Positions 27,774 through 37,337 of a stretch of DNA of 64,000 bases are shown here, in pieces. Source of the DNA: Vibrio sp. NTOU-M3 (GTDB lineage: Bacteria; Pseudomonadota; Gammaproteobacteria; Enterobacterales; Vibrionaceae); contig NZ_CP162101.1 of assembly GCF_040869035.1 (NCBI RefSeq), positions 1,426,001 through 1,490,000 on the forward strand. The letters run 5' to 3'. The position numbers and the translations under genes are program-made. The first letter of the stretch is position 1; each line of letters begins with the position of its first letter. The notes beneath the pieces are model-generated. The model searched no databases, was not told where the DNA came from, and saw only the letters and a list, made by a program, of their open reading frames with translations.

Positions 27774-27973
27774 GGCTAAGTACCGCATAAAATTTTAACA
27801 ACTTACGTCGTTTGATATTTTACTTTAATTGTTGAAAATGGGCACCAGCAACGCGTTTTTGATCTGAGTCCATAAAAATCGTAAAAATTCCGTTAAAAGC
27901 TATCAACTTTTTGTAATGATGTTAGAATCACAAGCGGTTATTAAATGGTCACTTTTTGGTTAGGGGTACTTTG

Positions 27974-28051
27974 ATGGAGCTAGCACTCATCATCGCTTTT
28001 ATTGTTGCAGCAGCAGTAATGGTTAAAAAAGAGATGGCGAACTCAAAATAA
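27974..28051 (+). CDS. Candidate 25-residue single-helix membrane protein
   Basis: ATG 27974 to TAA 28051 encodes MELALIIAFIVAAAVMVKK followed by EMANSK. This is a near-perfect short transmembrane helix flanked by an acidic N-terminus and a basic stop-transfer, the form of many bacterial small membrane proteins. AGGGG precedes the start by 7-8 bases, a TTAGAAT-type -10 lies about 50 bases upstream, and an intrinsic terminator follows 70 bases downstream, so it looks like a free-standing transcription unit. Function unknown; it would be missed by length-filtered gene callers. Confidence 0.5.
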   Translation: MELALIIAFIVAAAVMVKKEMANSK

Positions 28052-28120
28052 TATTCATTTCGTTCTTTTTACAAACATTTTTGATGAATATAATTTGAAA
28101 TTAGCTAACTATGCTGAGAT

Positions 28121-28150
28121 AAAGGTCAAACTTCATGTTTGGCCTTTTTT
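28121..28150 (+). terminator. Rho-independent terminator after the microprotein ORF
   Basis: AAAGGTCAAAC/GTTTGGCCTTT with a 5-base loop and six T. No annotated-size gene precedes it within 340 bases, so it argues that the short transcription unit here is real. Confidence 0.85.
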
Positions 28151-28273
28151 GTTGTATCTGTTCCTGTCCACACCTCTACATAATTTGCCGATATTTTCTT
28201 TCATTTATAGACTTGTTTGCTAACTTAAGTATTAGGTTGAGTAATAAAATCCTCATTAATAGGGACTTAGTTT

Positions 28274-30232
28274 ATGAAGCTGGACAATATTTCTGTTTCG
28301 AAGAAGCTGTCGATATCTCCTGCCGTGTTGATCATTATCTTAATTGTGATAACAGTACTGAGCTCACGGTTACTCTATAGCTTATCAGATGACATGAACA
28401 AAATTTCATTCGATTTAGCACCAGATACTGAACTGGCGGCGGAGCTAACTGACAGTGTTTACGGTTTAAGATTGACCGTTAAGAACTTTATCAAAACGGG
28501 TGATTCAAAGTTTGTAGATAAATTTCAGGCGCAATCCGATCACTGGACGAAGGATATGAACGCTGCATTCGACAATATCCAAAACCCGTCACGCGTGAAA
28601 TTACTCGAAACCATTAGCGCAAAAAAATCGACCTACTTGGATACGTTCATGAATGTTGTTGTGGCGAACATGAATACAAGAAACGAGTTGGTAAACGGAA
28701 CGCTTAATATCAATGGTCCACAGATAGAAAAGCGTTTAACGCAGGTAATGCAATCTGCCAAAAAAGATGGCGACGTTATTGCTGCATATCATGCTGGGAG
28801 AGCTTTGCGTTCGATGTTATTAGCACGTTTATACGTATCGAAGTTCTTAGTTGAAAATCAGCCAGCACAAGTTGAACGATTTAATAAAGAGTTTAACGAT
28901 TCAAAAGCAGAGATCTCCGAATTGCTGGCGACACTAGAAAACCCAACCCGTAGAAAGCTTACAGAAGAATCGAGTCAACTGCTAAACCAGTATGAGCTTG
29001 CCGCTAATAGTGTCTCTCAAATGATTTATGACCGAAACGCAGGGATTAAGATTCTCGATACAATCGGTCCGGAAACCGCACAGTTAATTGCTGATCTGCG
29101 TGCTTCAATTTCAGCCTCTATGGAAGAAGCAGCTCAGCATGCAGAGGCAAATACTGAGCAAGCCTCTTCTATGCTCATGACGATTGCCGGAGCGGCGGTC
29201 ATCTTTGGCATTATTTTATCGATGGTGGTAACAAAAGCGATTGTTAGTAAGCTCACGAGTACTAATGCAGTATTAAAAGATATTGCTGAAGGGGAAGGCG
29301 ACCTTACTATCCGAATTCCTGTCGCCGGTAGTGACGAACTCGCGATGCTGGCTCAAAACTACAATACTTTTGCTGACAAGCTTCAAGGAACGATTGAAAA
29401 GCTCAATCAAGCATCGGAGAGCATGCTTCACTCTGCTCAAGAGCTCACATCCAAAGCGACCAATACACAAACAGAAGTGCGAGAACAACAATCTCAGGCT
29501 CATATTGCAGCTTCTGCTATGACCCAAATGTCAGCGAGTGCGCAAGAGGTTAGTGGTAGTGCGCAACAGGCGGCTGAGCTTTCTCGCTCCACATCTGATA
29601 GCACGACTCAAGGGACAACGGTTGTTTTAGAAGCCACACAGTCAATGCAGAATTTAACCCAACAAATCAATGAAGCAAGTGAGACGGTTGAACAAGTTCG
29701 ATCAGACAGTGAACAAATCGGTACAGTATTAGATGTGATTCGAAGTATCGCTGAACAGACAAATTTACTTGCTTTGAATGCCGCTATTGAGGCTGCGCGA
29801 GCTGGTGAACAAGGTCGTGGTTTCGCGGTTGTTGCTGATGAAGTTCGTTCTTTAGCCTCAAGGACTCAAGAGTCCACTGAAGAAATTCAAAATATTATTG
29901 TGAGTTTGCAACAGCGATCCGAATCGGCGAGTCAAGCAATGGTTAAGAGTCGAAATAATACTGAGACCACAGCTGAACAAGTACATTCAGCAGAGCAATC
30001 ATTGACATCTATTGCTAATTTTGTAGAGCAAATCAATGACTCAATTGGTCTAATTTCTACAGCAGCAAGTCAACAAGCAACAGCGGCTGACGAGGTTAGT
30101 GTGAATGTGAATAATATGTCAGATATTTCAGAGAAAACCTTGGTTCAATCTGAAGAGACGACGGTTTCTGCGGAACATTTGACAAGTATCGGTATGCAGA
30201 TCCGGCAGCTATTAGGGCAATTTAAAGTTTAA
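28274..30232 (+). CDS. Methyl-accepting chemotaxis protein
   Basis: 652 residues. TM1 is at about 13-35. A large periplasmic helical sensor (about 36-295) contains [27 protein letters not shown], consistent with a helical-bimodular or four-helix ligand domain and not dCache. TM2 is at about 297-318 and HAMP at about 320-372. The cytoplasmic signalling hairpin includes the invariant tip segment [35 protein letters not shown] at about 495-530. Ligand unknown. It belongs to the polar chemotaxis array through CheA/CheW. Lone gene with its own terminator. Confidence 0.93.
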   Translation: MKLDNISVSKKLSISPAVLIIILIVITVLSSRLLYSLSDDMNKISFDLAPDTELAAELTDSVYGLRLTVKNFIKTGDSKFVDKFQAQSDHWTKDMNAAFDNIQNPSRVKLLETISAKKSTYLDTFMNVVVANMNTRNELVNGTLNINGPQIEKRLTQVMQSAKKDGDVIAAYHAGRALRSMLLARLYVSKFLVENQPAQVERFNKEFNDSKAEISELLATLENPTRRKLTEESSQLLNQYELAANSVSQMIYDRNAGIKILDTIGPETAQLIADLRASISASMEEAAQHAEANTEQASSMLMTIAGAAVIFGIILSMVVTKAIVSKLTSTNAVLKDIAEGEGDLTIRIPVAGSDELAMLAQNYNTFADKLQGTIEKLNQASESMLHSAQELTSKATNTQTEVREQQSQAHIAASAMTQMSASAQEVSGSAQQAAELSRSTSDSTTQGTTVVLEATQSMQNLTQQINEASETVEQVRSDSEQIGTVLDVIRSIAEQTNLLALNAAIEAARAGEQGRGFAVVADEVRSLASRTQESTEEIQNIIVSLQQRSESASQAMVKSRNNTETTAEQVHSAEQSLTSIANFVEQINDSIGLISTAASQQATAADEVSVNVNNMSDISEKTLVQSEETTVSAEHLTSIGMQIRQLLGQFKV

Positions 30233-30247
30233 ATCACGCTCTAAACA

Positions 30248-30274
30248 AAAGGTCAGACTTGGTCTGGCCTTTTT
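30248..30274 (+). terminator. Rho-independent terminator of chemoreceptor gene
   Basis: AAAGGTCAGAC/GTCTGGCCTTT followed by TT, 16 bases after the stop. It closely resembles the terminator at 28121, so both carry a similar GGTC/GGCC stem. Confidence 0.85.
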
Positions 30275-30340
30275 GTATTCCTAGCTACAAATCTATGTTA
30301 TTACTACTGAAACAAGAGATAAAAATAAAAGGATGTTGTT

Positions 30341-31228
30341 TTGCAAAGCCCAATTACGCTCGAGGCACTTTATATTCTGGACTCCATCGATAGAAGAGGT
30401 AGCTTTGCAGCCGCAGCAGCTGAACTGGATAGAGCGCCGTCTTCACTCAGTTATCAAATCCAAAAGCTTGAACAAGATTTAGATATTACAATCTTCGATC
30501 GCTCTGGACACAAAGCCGTATTAACAGATGCAGGTCAGCTGATCCTAGAACGGGGACGGGCAATACTTGGTGCAACTGAGAAACTTGTTAATGATGCGAG
30601 TGTGTTAGCCAATGGATGGGAGTTGGATTTAACCATCGCCTTTGATGGCATCATACCTGTAGACAATTTCTTTCCTCTAGTTAATGAAATGGGCAGTGTA
30701 AGCTCCACTCGTATCCGATTACAGGAAGAAATATTAGCAGGGTGTTGGGAAGCTTTGGAGGATGGACGAGCTGATCTTTTGGTGTGTCCTCGAATTGAAT
30801 CATTGCCAATCGATGTAAAAACAGAAGTGATAGGGAAGATGTCGATGGTATGGGTCGCTTCCACAGATCACTATATCCACAATCGCAAAGGTGAATTTAA
30901 TACTGAAGCCAGAGAAAAATACCGCGTAATTGCGATTGCAGACACTGCGCGAGATCAACCCGCTTTAAGCGTCAATATCCTCCAGAAGCAGCCGCGTCTA
31001 ACGGTAACTAACTTTCACGCTAAATTAGAGGCTTTAATTGGTGGGCTAGGTATAGGAACGTTGCCTAAGCAGATTGCTGACCCATTGATCCAAGAAGGAA
31101 AACTTCGTCTAATTGCTGGAACAGAACCTCAACATGTTGAGATTATTTTAGCGTGGAAGCGAAACAAAATTGGTGAGGCTAAATCTTGGTGTATTCAGTA
31201 TCTTAAAAAACACTGGAAACTCAAGTAG
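30341..31228 (+). CDS. LysR-type transcriptional regulator, YhaJ-like
   Basis: 295 residues from a TTG start at 30341 (AAGGATG upstream; no in-frame ATG fits). The N-terminal HTH is ALYILDSIDRRGSFAAAAAELDRAPSSLSYQIQKLEQDL with IFDRSGHKAVLTDAGQLIL, and the effector domain ends with LAWKRNKIGEAKSWCIQYL. The DRRGSFAAAA, FDRSGH and GEAKSWC blocks match E. coli YhaJ, a regulator reported to respond to aromatic or nitro compounds. Its target here is unclear; neighbours are an MCP and patZ, neither known YhaJ targets. Confidence 0.85.
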   Translation: MQSPITLEALYILDSIDRRGSFAAAAAELDRAPSSLSYQIQKLEQDLDITIFDRSGHKAVLTDAGQLILERGRAILGATEKLVNDASVLANGWELDLTIAFDGIIPVDNFFPLVNEMGSVSSTRIRLQEEILAGCWEALEDGRADLLVCPRIESLPIDVKTEVIGKMSMVWVASTDHYIHNRKGEFNTEAREKYRVIAIADTARDQPALSVNILQKQPRLTVTNFHAKLEALIGGLGIGTLPKQIADPLIQEGKLRLIAGTEPQHVEIILAWKRNKIGEAKSWCIQYLKKHWKLK

Positions 31229-31249
31229 TCACTATTTATAGAACCTAAG

Positions 31250-31276
31250 AAAGTGGCTCATTTGAGCCACTTTTTA
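31250..31276. terminator. Bidirectional terminator between LysR gene and patZ
   Basis: AAAGTGGCTC/GAGCCACTTT hairpin with flanking A and T runs, located between convergent genes; its T-run overlaps the patZ stop codon. Confidence 0.85.
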
Positions 31277-33958
31277 AATTTGAAGTGGTAGCACCATATC
31301 TGCTACGCCATCTTCGAATTGGATATCGAGCTGAAACCCCATCTTCTGAGCCAAAGTAAGCATGCCTCGGTTATTAGGCATGGTCATGCCAGACATTTGC
31401 ACTGTTCCTTTTGACCTGCAGTAATCAATGATTTTTTCCATTAGGACTCGCCCAAGGCCGTTCCCTTTTAGATCTGAACGGATGAGTATAGCGAACTCTG
31501 CATCTGTATTTTCTGGGTTTATCAATGCGCGAGCAACGCCAATAATAGCAGGGTGACCGTCTTGGTTGGAAACGGCAACAAAAGCCATTTCCCGGTCATA
31601 ATCAATTTGTGTCAAATTTGCCAATGCTTCATGATTAAATTCACCGACGTCAGTGAAAAAGCGTTTGTATAAATCTTCCTTAGAAACGTTGTGAATAAAC
31701 TCTGCGTGTAATGGTTCATCTTCAGGAAGAATGGGGCGAAGTAAGACAGAAGTATTATCACGTAGAATAACTTGTTGTTCGTGTTCTACTGGATAAGGCC
31801 GAATCGCAAGCCGCTCTTGGGCATCGCCTTGATATGTTGTTAACGTTAAGTCTGCATCTAAAATGATAAATTCTTTGCCACTTGATAACACTGGATGTAT
31901 ATCCAGCTCATGAACTTCAGGACAATCAACCACCATTTGAGACACTCGGACTAGGAATTCCGACAAACCCGAAATATCCATCGGTTCTGGCAGTTTTTGT
32001 GGACGGATCTTGCCACTTTTAATGGCGCGCACAACTAAGTAACGGGCGAGAGCCATATTTAAAGGAGGTAATGCTGATGCCGCGTCAATGCTTTCATCCC
32101 ATTCAGAGCCTCCTTGTCCGAGCAAAATGACGGGCCCGAATGTTTTATCGTTTTTAACTTTAACTCTTATTTCTTCTCCGCCAGCAAGTTTGGCCATACC
32201 TTGCACTAACAAACCATGAACATTTGCAGAAGGATAGGAGAGTTGGACTCGATCTAAAATAGCTTGAGATGCACTAGCGACTTCAAGACTGTTGCGTAGG
32301 TTCAACATGACACCTTGAACATCTGACTTATGCGCAATGTCTGGTGAACGTAGCTTTACTGCGACTGGATAACCAATTTGTTCCGCGACATGTACTGCTT
32401 CACTAGAGTCTGACGCGATCCATGTGGGAAGTACATTGAAATTGAAGTGTTTTAAAAAGTGACCAATTTGGTGTGTATCTAGCGTTACTGTGTTTTTATC
32501 CAGTAACTTGTCTTGAATCCATTTTTTGGCTGTTTCCAACTCGTTAACATGCACTGGCTCGGCGGTAGTTGGGGTTTCCATCAATTGTTTTTGATTTCGT
32601 CTGTATTCCACCAAGTGCATGAATGCAACAACAGCACTTTCGGGGGTTCGATACGTTGGAATGCCTGCTTGTGTGAAAATCAATCTTGCTGGCTTAGCCG
32701 TTAGTTCACCAGACCAATTGGTTAGAATGTTGAATCGCTTATGCCTTGGGTGGGCCTTTATCGCTGCAACAATCTCTTTGGCTGTTTTTTCTGATTCTGC
32801 GACGGCTGAAGGACTGTGCATGATCAGTATCGCATCTGCACAATCGCTATCCATTAGTGCATTAAGTGTGTTGATATAACGAACGTGGTCAGCATCACCA
32901 ACCATATCAATAGGGTTGTTACGGCTCCAACTTGGCGGAAGAATCGAATCTAAAGTGGAGCATAATGTATCATCGATCTCAGCAAGCTTTCCTCCACGTT
33001 CTAATAAGGTGTCTACCGCCATTATTGCAGGGCCTCCACCGTTGGTGATCACAGCAAGCCTTTCTCCACGTAAAGGAACTGAGTGTGTGAGTGTTTCGAC
33101 AGCGGCAAACAGCTCGTGTGAGTTATTTACACGCAACATTCCGGTTCGTCGAATGGCTGAGTCGTAAATAATATCTAATGTATCGTCACCGCCAGTATGT
33201 GCTTGCGCTGCTTTCCTACCTGCAACCGTTCTGCCACCTTTTAAGACGAGAATTCTTCGATTTCGAGATGCAGCCCGCGCAGCAGACATAAAACGTCTGG
33301 CATCTTTGATCGTATCAACGTAGAGAAGTATGGCATCAGTATGACTATCTGTACTCAAGCAGTCGAGTAAGTCTGCAAAATCAATATCAAGTGCATTACC
33401 TAGGGATATGAAGGCGGAGAATCCGATATTTTTATCATTAGCCCAATCCAAAATTGTGGTGCAAACAGCCGCTGATTGAGAAATGAATGCGATGTTTCCT
33501 TTTTGAGCAGTTACCGGAGAGAAAGAAGCATTAAAATTAAGCCAAGGAAGGATCAAGCCTAAACTATTGGGACCAAGAAGACGGATACCCGCGGACTTAG
33601 CAATAGATAGGCAAGCTTGTTGTATGCTTTCTCCTTCATCATTCGCAAGGTGCATATCAGCAGATAAAACAATCGCGGATTTTACTTTTTTTTCTGCCAG
33701 CTCTTTAAATATTTCCTCGTTACGCGACGCGTGAGTACATAATATGGCAATGTCTGGAATAACTGGGAGGGATTTGATATCCGGGTAAGCAAGTACACCA
33801 CAGACAGAAGGATACTTTGGCGACACAGGCATGATGGCTCCGTCAAAACCACCTTGTAATAAGTTTTTCATTACAATATGCCCAGCTCTGAAAGCTTGTG
33901 TGGATGCTCCAATTACCGCGACTGAACTAGGTTTTAAAAAATGCTTGAGGTTGCTCAT
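31274..33958 (-). CDS. patZ: PatZ/Pka-type protein lysine acetyltransferase
   Basis: 894 residues, the family length. The N-terminal ADP-forming acyl-CoA synthetase-like part (about 1-700) contains a CoA-binding domain (VAVIGASTQAFRAGHIVMKNL), a succinyl-CoA-ligase flavodoxin-like domain and an ATP-grasp region (GYPVAVKLRSPDIAHKSDVQGV). The C-terminal GNAT domain (about 725-890) has the acetyl-CoA loop ILIRSDLKGNGLGRVLMEKI. In E. coli, PatZ (YfiQ/Pka) acetylates acetyl-CoA synthetase and other enzymes using acetyl-CoA, switching them off. Single gene; regulator of acetate metabolism by inference. Confidence 0.92.
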   Translation of the reverse strand: MSNLKHFLKPSSVAVIGASTQAFRAGHIVMKNLLQGGFDGAIMPVSPKYPSVCGVLAYPDIKSLPVIPDIAILCTHASRNEEIFKELAEKKVKSAIVLSADMHLANDEGESIQQACLSIAKSAGIRLLGPNSLGLILPWLNFNASFSPVTAQKGNIAFISQSAAVCTTILDWANDKNIGFSAFISLGNALDIDFADLLDCLSTDSHTDAILLYVDTIKDARRFMSAARAASRNRRILVLKGGRTVAGRKAAQAHTGGDDTLDIIYDSAIRRTGMLRVNNSHELFAAVETLTHSVPLRGERLAVITNGGGPAIMAVDTLLERGGKLAEIDDTLCSTLDSILPPSWSRNNPIDMVGDADHVRYINTLNALMDSDCADAILIMHSPSAVAESEKTAKEIVAAIKAHPRHKRFNILTNWSGELTAKPARLIFTQAGIPTYRTPESAVVAFMHLVEYRRNQKQLMETPTTAEPVHVNELETAKKWIQDKLLDKNTVTLDTHQIGHFLKHFNFNVLPTWIASDSSEAVHVAEQIGYPVAVKLRSPDIAHKSDVQGVMLNLRNSLEVASASQAILDRVQLSYPSANVHGLLVQGMAKLAGGEEIRVKVKNDKTFGPVILLGQGGSEWDESIDAASALPPLNMALARYLVVRAIKSGKIRPQKLPEPMDISGLSEFLVRVSQMVVDCPEVHELDIHPVLSSGKEFIILDADLTLTTYQGDAQERLAIRPYPVEHEQQVILRDNTSVLLRPILPEDEPLHAEFIHNVSKEDLYKRFFTDVGEFNHEALANLTQIDYDREMAFVAVSNQDGHPAIIGVARALINPENTDAEFAILIRSDLKGNGLGRVLMEKIIDYCRSKGTVQMSGMTMPNNRGMLTLAQKMGFQLDIQFEDGVADMVLPLQI

Positions 33959-34175
33959 TTATCTTTTCCAATGATGCAGATAGCATATAGTTTAATGAAC
34001 TTCATATAATATTGCTGTGATTCACCAGTATGCTTTGCAGCCGTATTTGCATCGGGCTCTTAGTTTGTGTAATAGGTCACAGTGTAATGGTATATAATTA
34101 CGTAGTTGGCTTGATTCTAAGTCACTCTAACGGCATGATTTACAGTAATTTCTACTTAAGGCATTTGAATAATTC

Positions 34176-34751
34176 ATGAAAAAAATTGCAATTGTTGGTT
34201 TATCAGTTTTGCTATCGGCTTGTGTCTCTGACGAATACATCACTGATGTTACTACGGAAAGTTATAAGGAAGAATATACAGTTGCTACGGTTCAAGAGCC
34301 GGTCGTTTCTCAGGATGGAATGACAAACGGTATTACCGAAGATAATGTAGATATCAATGTAGTTAAACTTTCTCCAACTCACGAAAAGCAGGTTGTTAAG
34401 ATCCAACCACAAGCTAAGCCTGCGGTGGCTATTACGCCACCGACCGCAAAGCAAAAAGCAATGAACCCACGTTTTGGATTTACTATTCAAGTTGTGGCGG
34501 TTGGTACTCAAGTCAAAGTTGATCAGTTTGCTCGAAAACTTCCTCGTGACGGACAACCAATTTGGGAAAACTACAAACTTGTTAACGGCACTAAGTGGTA
34601 TACCGTTCTTTATGGCGATTATGCAACTCGAGCAGAAGCTAAGAAGGCAATCGCACAACTACCTTCGGAGTTTAGAGGCCTGAAACCTTTTGTGAAGAGT
34701 ATTGATTCCATCAAGAATTCAGAGTATCCAACTCTGAATAAACTCAATTAA
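34176..34751 (+). CDS. SPOR-domain lipoprotein
   Basis: 191 residues. A lipoprotein signal (MKKIAIVGLSVLLSAC) is followed by a low-complexity Val/Thr/Glu/Pro linker and a C-terminal SPOR domain at about 105-180 (FGFTIQVVAVGTQVKVDQFARKL, WYTVLYGDYATRAEAKKAIAQLP). SPOR domains bind septal peptidoglycan lacking stem peptides, so the protein probably sits in the outer membrane facing the periplasm at division sites. It could have a DamX-like or RlpA-like supporting role. No catalytic domain. Confidence 0.85.
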   Translation: MKKIAIVGLSVLLSACVSDEYITDVTTESYKEEYTVATVQEPVVSQDGMTNGITEDNVDINVVKLSPTHEKQVVKIQPQAKPAVAITPPTAKQKAMNPRFGFTIQVVAVGTQVKVDQFARKLPRDGQPIWENYKLVNGTKWYTVLYGDYATRAEAKKAIAQLPSEFRGLKPFVKSIDSIKNSEYPTLNKLN

Positions 34752-34756
34752 TTTGA

Positions 34757-34780
34757 AAAGGGGCACTAGCCCCTTTTTTT
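34757..34780 (+). terminator. Rho-independent terminator of SPOR lipoprotein gene
   Basis: AAAAGGGGC/GCCCCTTTT with an ACTA loop and continuing T-run, a few bases after the stop codon. Confidence 0.88.
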
Positions 34781-34907
34781 ATGTCCAACAAATCATCAGT
34801 TAAGTCTGATTTTCTTCGTTAAAGCGGGTAAAACCGTGTAACTTTCTGTTGAATTGATTATCATACCTCAACTGTTTCTATCTGTTTATCACGGAAAGAT
34901 TTCTTAA

Positions 34908-35900
34908 ATGACTAACAAGACAATTTTATTACTTTGTGGCGGAGGTTCATCCGAACACGAGGTTTCATTGGTTTCGGCTAACTTTATTCAATCTCAGCTG
35001 CAATTAACGCCTGATTTTAATGTTGTTCGCGTTGAAATGAAAAAAGATGGCTGGTTTACTGAGTCCAACGAACTGGTTTATTTAGACACAAATACCGCAA
35101 CATTAAATACGAATGACTCCAGTATAAAAATTGACTTTGTTGTTCCTTGTATCCATGGTTTCCCAGGTGAAACTGGTGACATTCAATCAATGCTTGAGTT
35201 AGCCGGAATTCCTTATTTAGGTTGTGGCGCGGAAGCAAGTACCAATAGCTTTAACAAAATCACGTCAAAATTATGGTACGACGCAATTGGTATTCCGAAT
35301 ACACCCTACGTTTTCCTATCCCAAAACACATCAGATGCACATGAATTGACTAAAAGTGCGATGCGAAAATGGGGACATGTTTTTGTTAAAGCAGCATGCC
35401 AAGGTTCTTCGGTTGGATGTTACAAAGTAACTGACGAAAGCGAGTTAGAACAGGCTGTTAACGCTGCGTTTGGCTATTCAGACCAAGTGCTTGTGGAGAA
35501 AGCGGTAAAGCCAAGAGAGTTAGAAGTCGCGGCATATGAAATCAACGGTGAGCTCCACATCAGTAAACCTGGTGAAGTGATTGCACCTGAAGACCAATTT
35601 TATACGTACGAAGAGAAGTACAGCTCAGACAGCCATTCAGAAACTGATGTTGAAGCAAAAGGCTTAACAGAAACGCAGATCGACTTAATCCAAAATTATT
35701 CTAGAAGAGTGTTTGAACAAATGAAGTTACGACACTTATCTCGTATAGATTTCTTTCTAACAGTGGATGGTGATATTTACTTAAACGAAGTAAATACATT
35801 CCCTGGAATGACACCGATATCCATGTTCCCACAAATGTTAGAGCATAATGGCCATAAGTTTAGTGAGTTTCTAGCAAGTTGTGTTAACGAAGCTTTCTAA
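34908..35900 (+). CDS. ddl: D-alanine--D-alanine ligase
   Basis: 330 residues, ATP-grasp. N-terminal GGGSSEHEVSLVSA is the D-Ala ligase signature, followed by CIHGFPGETGDIQSMLELAGIPYLGCG, HVFVKAACQGSSVGCYKV and the metal-binding end YLNEVNTFPGMTPISMFP. It joins two D-Ala for peptidoglycan precursors in the cytoplasm. The gene is isolated from the dcw cluster, as is typical for the second or accessory ddl in Vibrio. Its stop overlaps the convergent recombinase gene by 4 bases. Confidence 0.95.
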   Translation: MTNKTILLLCGGGSSEHEVSLVSANFIQSQLQLTPDFNVVRVEMKKDGWFTESNELVYLDTNTATLNTNDSSIKIDFVVPCIHGFPGETGDIQSMLELAGIPYLGCGAEASTNSFNKITSKLWYDAIGIPNTPYVFLSQNTSDAHELTKSAMRKWGHVFVKAACQGSSVGCYKVTDESELEQAVNAAFGYSDQVLVEKAVKPRELEVAAYEINGELHISKPGEVIAPEDQFYTYEEKYSSDSHSETDVEAKGLTETQIDLIQNYSRRVFEQMKLRHLSRIDFFLTVDGDIYLNEVNTFPGMTPISMFPQMLEHNGHKFSEFLASCVNEAF

Positions 35901-36853
35901 TCCCATGCCTTAAAACGTTTGTATTTGACCATCTCAGCCTCTGATCGTGTTTTGTCACCTAAATATTGATAGGGCATAACGGGGCTGAGCCAACGACCAT
36001 GCTTTTGAATGTCAGCAACTTTCTTTCCTTGCTTAGACAATTCTCTCACCGCTCCAACTCTTAGCGACTGACCTGAAAAAGAAACATCCAAATTTAGCTT
36101 TTTGCTAGCTGAATTTAGGATTCGATAAATTGAAGAATCATTAAGCGGTTGTTTATTGATATTCCCGTGTTTGTCGATTGCAGAAAACAAAGGGGAAGTT
36201 TTAGCTATACGATGAGACAACCACTTACTAAGGTGAGTACTTGCGTCCTTCGAAAGGGCATACTGTTGTTCTTTTACGTGAATGACATATCGACCGTTCA
36301 AGAGTACTGCGTTTTGTCTTTTCAAATTTTTGAGTTCTGAACGCTTGAGAGCACATTCAAACATAACAAAGTATAATGCTAAATTACGAATATCAGTGAG
36401 TTTAGTCGATGACGATAGCAACGACTGCAGCTTAACCAGATGAGATCGTTCAAAAGCCGTTGTTGGTCTCGCATCACCCGATTTCTTAACACGTAGTTGA
36501 GCGAGTGATTTTTGCACGGTTGCTGTTGCAGTTGGATCAGCTAAGTTGAATACTCGATGAACGACACTAATGGTTACATTGTAACGCCTGAGTGTCGCAT
36601 ATTTTCTTTGTTCACTTTGTCGCTCTATAAAAAGTCTTACCGCTGTTGCTGAAGCGGGTAGAGGCATGACCATATTGATCGAACAAAAGTTAAGAAATAA
36701 ATTCCAATCTTTTGTTAATGCAAGAATAGAGTTGTCAGAGTAGTGATTACCGACTAGTTGGACGAATTGTTCACGAGTGACAGGTAGGCGAAAATATGTA
36801 AGCGCTTGTTTTAGGGTCTCTTGATCTGTGACTGCGGAAACACTTTTAGTCAT
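35897..36853 (-). CDS. Tyrosine-recombinase-like protein with altered catalytic residues
   Basis: 318 residues with the two-domain layout of tyrosine recombinases: an N-terminal SAM-like core-binding domain (about 10-105) and a C-terminal catalytic domain (about 125-310). At the first catalytic Arg position (CALKRSEL) residue 170 is Lys, though R171 is next to it. At the HxxR box (SGQSLR) the His is Gln262 and R265 is kept. The HGRW box (W288) and nucleophile Y297 in MPYQYLGD remain. No att repeats, cargo or excisionase are seen, and the gene overlaps ddl tail to tail. It may be a domesticated DNA-binding or slow recombinase protein. Confidence 0.8.
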   Translation of the reverse strand: MTKSVSAVTDQETLKQALTYFRLPVTREQFVQLVGNHYSDNSILALTKDWNLFLNFCSINMVMPLPASATAVRLFIERQSEQRKYATLRRYNVTISVVHRVFNLADPTATATVQKSLAQLRVKKSGDARPTTAFERSHLVKLQSLLSSSTKLTDIRNLALYFVMFECALKRSELKNLKRQNAVLLNGRYVIHVKEQQYALSKDASTHLSKWLSHRIAKTSPLFSAIDKHGNINKQPLNDSSIYRILNSASKKLNLDVSFSGQSLRVGAVRELSKQGKKVADIQKHGRWLSPVMPYQYLGDKTRSEAEMVKYKRFKAWD

Positions 36854-36954
36854 TTATACGCACTATAACAGAAAGTAATATTACTAATTTACTTGATTAC
36901 GACCGATATACAATTATTATTAAGAAATAATTGCTTACATTGATTATTATTTTT

Positions 36955-37332
36955 ATGGCTGTCGCAACTTATAGAGGTTTTAACCTCAAAACTGCTGGTA
37001 ACACCACAGACACTTGGCAAGTCCAAATAAAAAATCACGTGCTAACAGGAAGTATGGCTGCGGTAAAGAAGAGTATCGATTGGTTTTGTGATACGGCAAC
37101 GATCATAGACCCAAAAGAGTTTAGTTCTTTAGCAGCAAAGCGTGAGCAAAGTGGACAACCGGCTCAAGAATCCTTTGCTGGATTCACCCTTAAGAATGAC
37201 ACTGGCGAGGCGAACGCCTGGTATTGCTTCTTTAATGGTCGTCTGCTTAAAGGCGGAAAACTTGCAATTCAGAAACATATCGAGGCATACTTGCTGGCTC
37301 AGAAAAAAGCAGCCCAGCAACCTAAGAAGTAA
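36955..37332 (+). CDS. Small conserved protein upstream of yciH, possibly DUF3319
   Basis: 125 residues from ATG 36955; a TTG at 36931 would add eight hydrophobic residues and cannot be excluded. It starts MAVATYRGFNLKTAG, which fits short Vibrio proteins I associate with DUF3319, and has WQVQIKNHVLTGSMAAVKKSIDWFCD and a Lys/Gln-rich tail (QKKAAQQPKK). No signal or membrane helix if the ATG is used. It ends 5 bases before yciH, so the two are probably cotranscribed. Function unknown. Confidence 0.6.
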   Translation: MAVATYRGFNLKTAGNTTDTWQVQIKNHVLTGSMAAVKKSIDWFCDTATIIDPKEFSSLAAKREQSGQPAQESFAGFTLKNDTGEANAWYCFFNGRLLKGGKLAIQKHIEAYLLAQKKAAQQPKK

Positions 37333-37337
37333 TTGTC

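Larger units (their letters stand above)
27774..28273. other. Intergenic region containing a microprotein gene
   Basis: 500 bases between the zinc-ribbon gene and the chemoreceptor. The middle holds a short membrane-protein ORF (27974-28051) followed by a terminator (28121-28150). The 5' part up to 27960 shows no ORF or recognised RNA motif. The 3' 120 bases hold the chemoreceptor promoter. Confidence 0.5.

Noticed and set aside
28187..28194. GCCGATAT, a flagellar sigma-28-like -10 upstream of the chemoreceptor
   Set aside because: No TAAA-like -35 at the required spacing, so not called a promoter.
28135..28380. Plus-strand ORF of 81 codons overlapping the chemoreceptor start
   Set aside because: Starts inside a terminator and overlaps the MCP N-terminus in another frame; no coding signature.
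35897..36853. Integron, genomic island or prophage around the recombinase-like gene
   Set aside because: No attC-like repeats, tRNA target, direct repeats, excisionase or phage genes; flanks are ordinary chromosomal genes.
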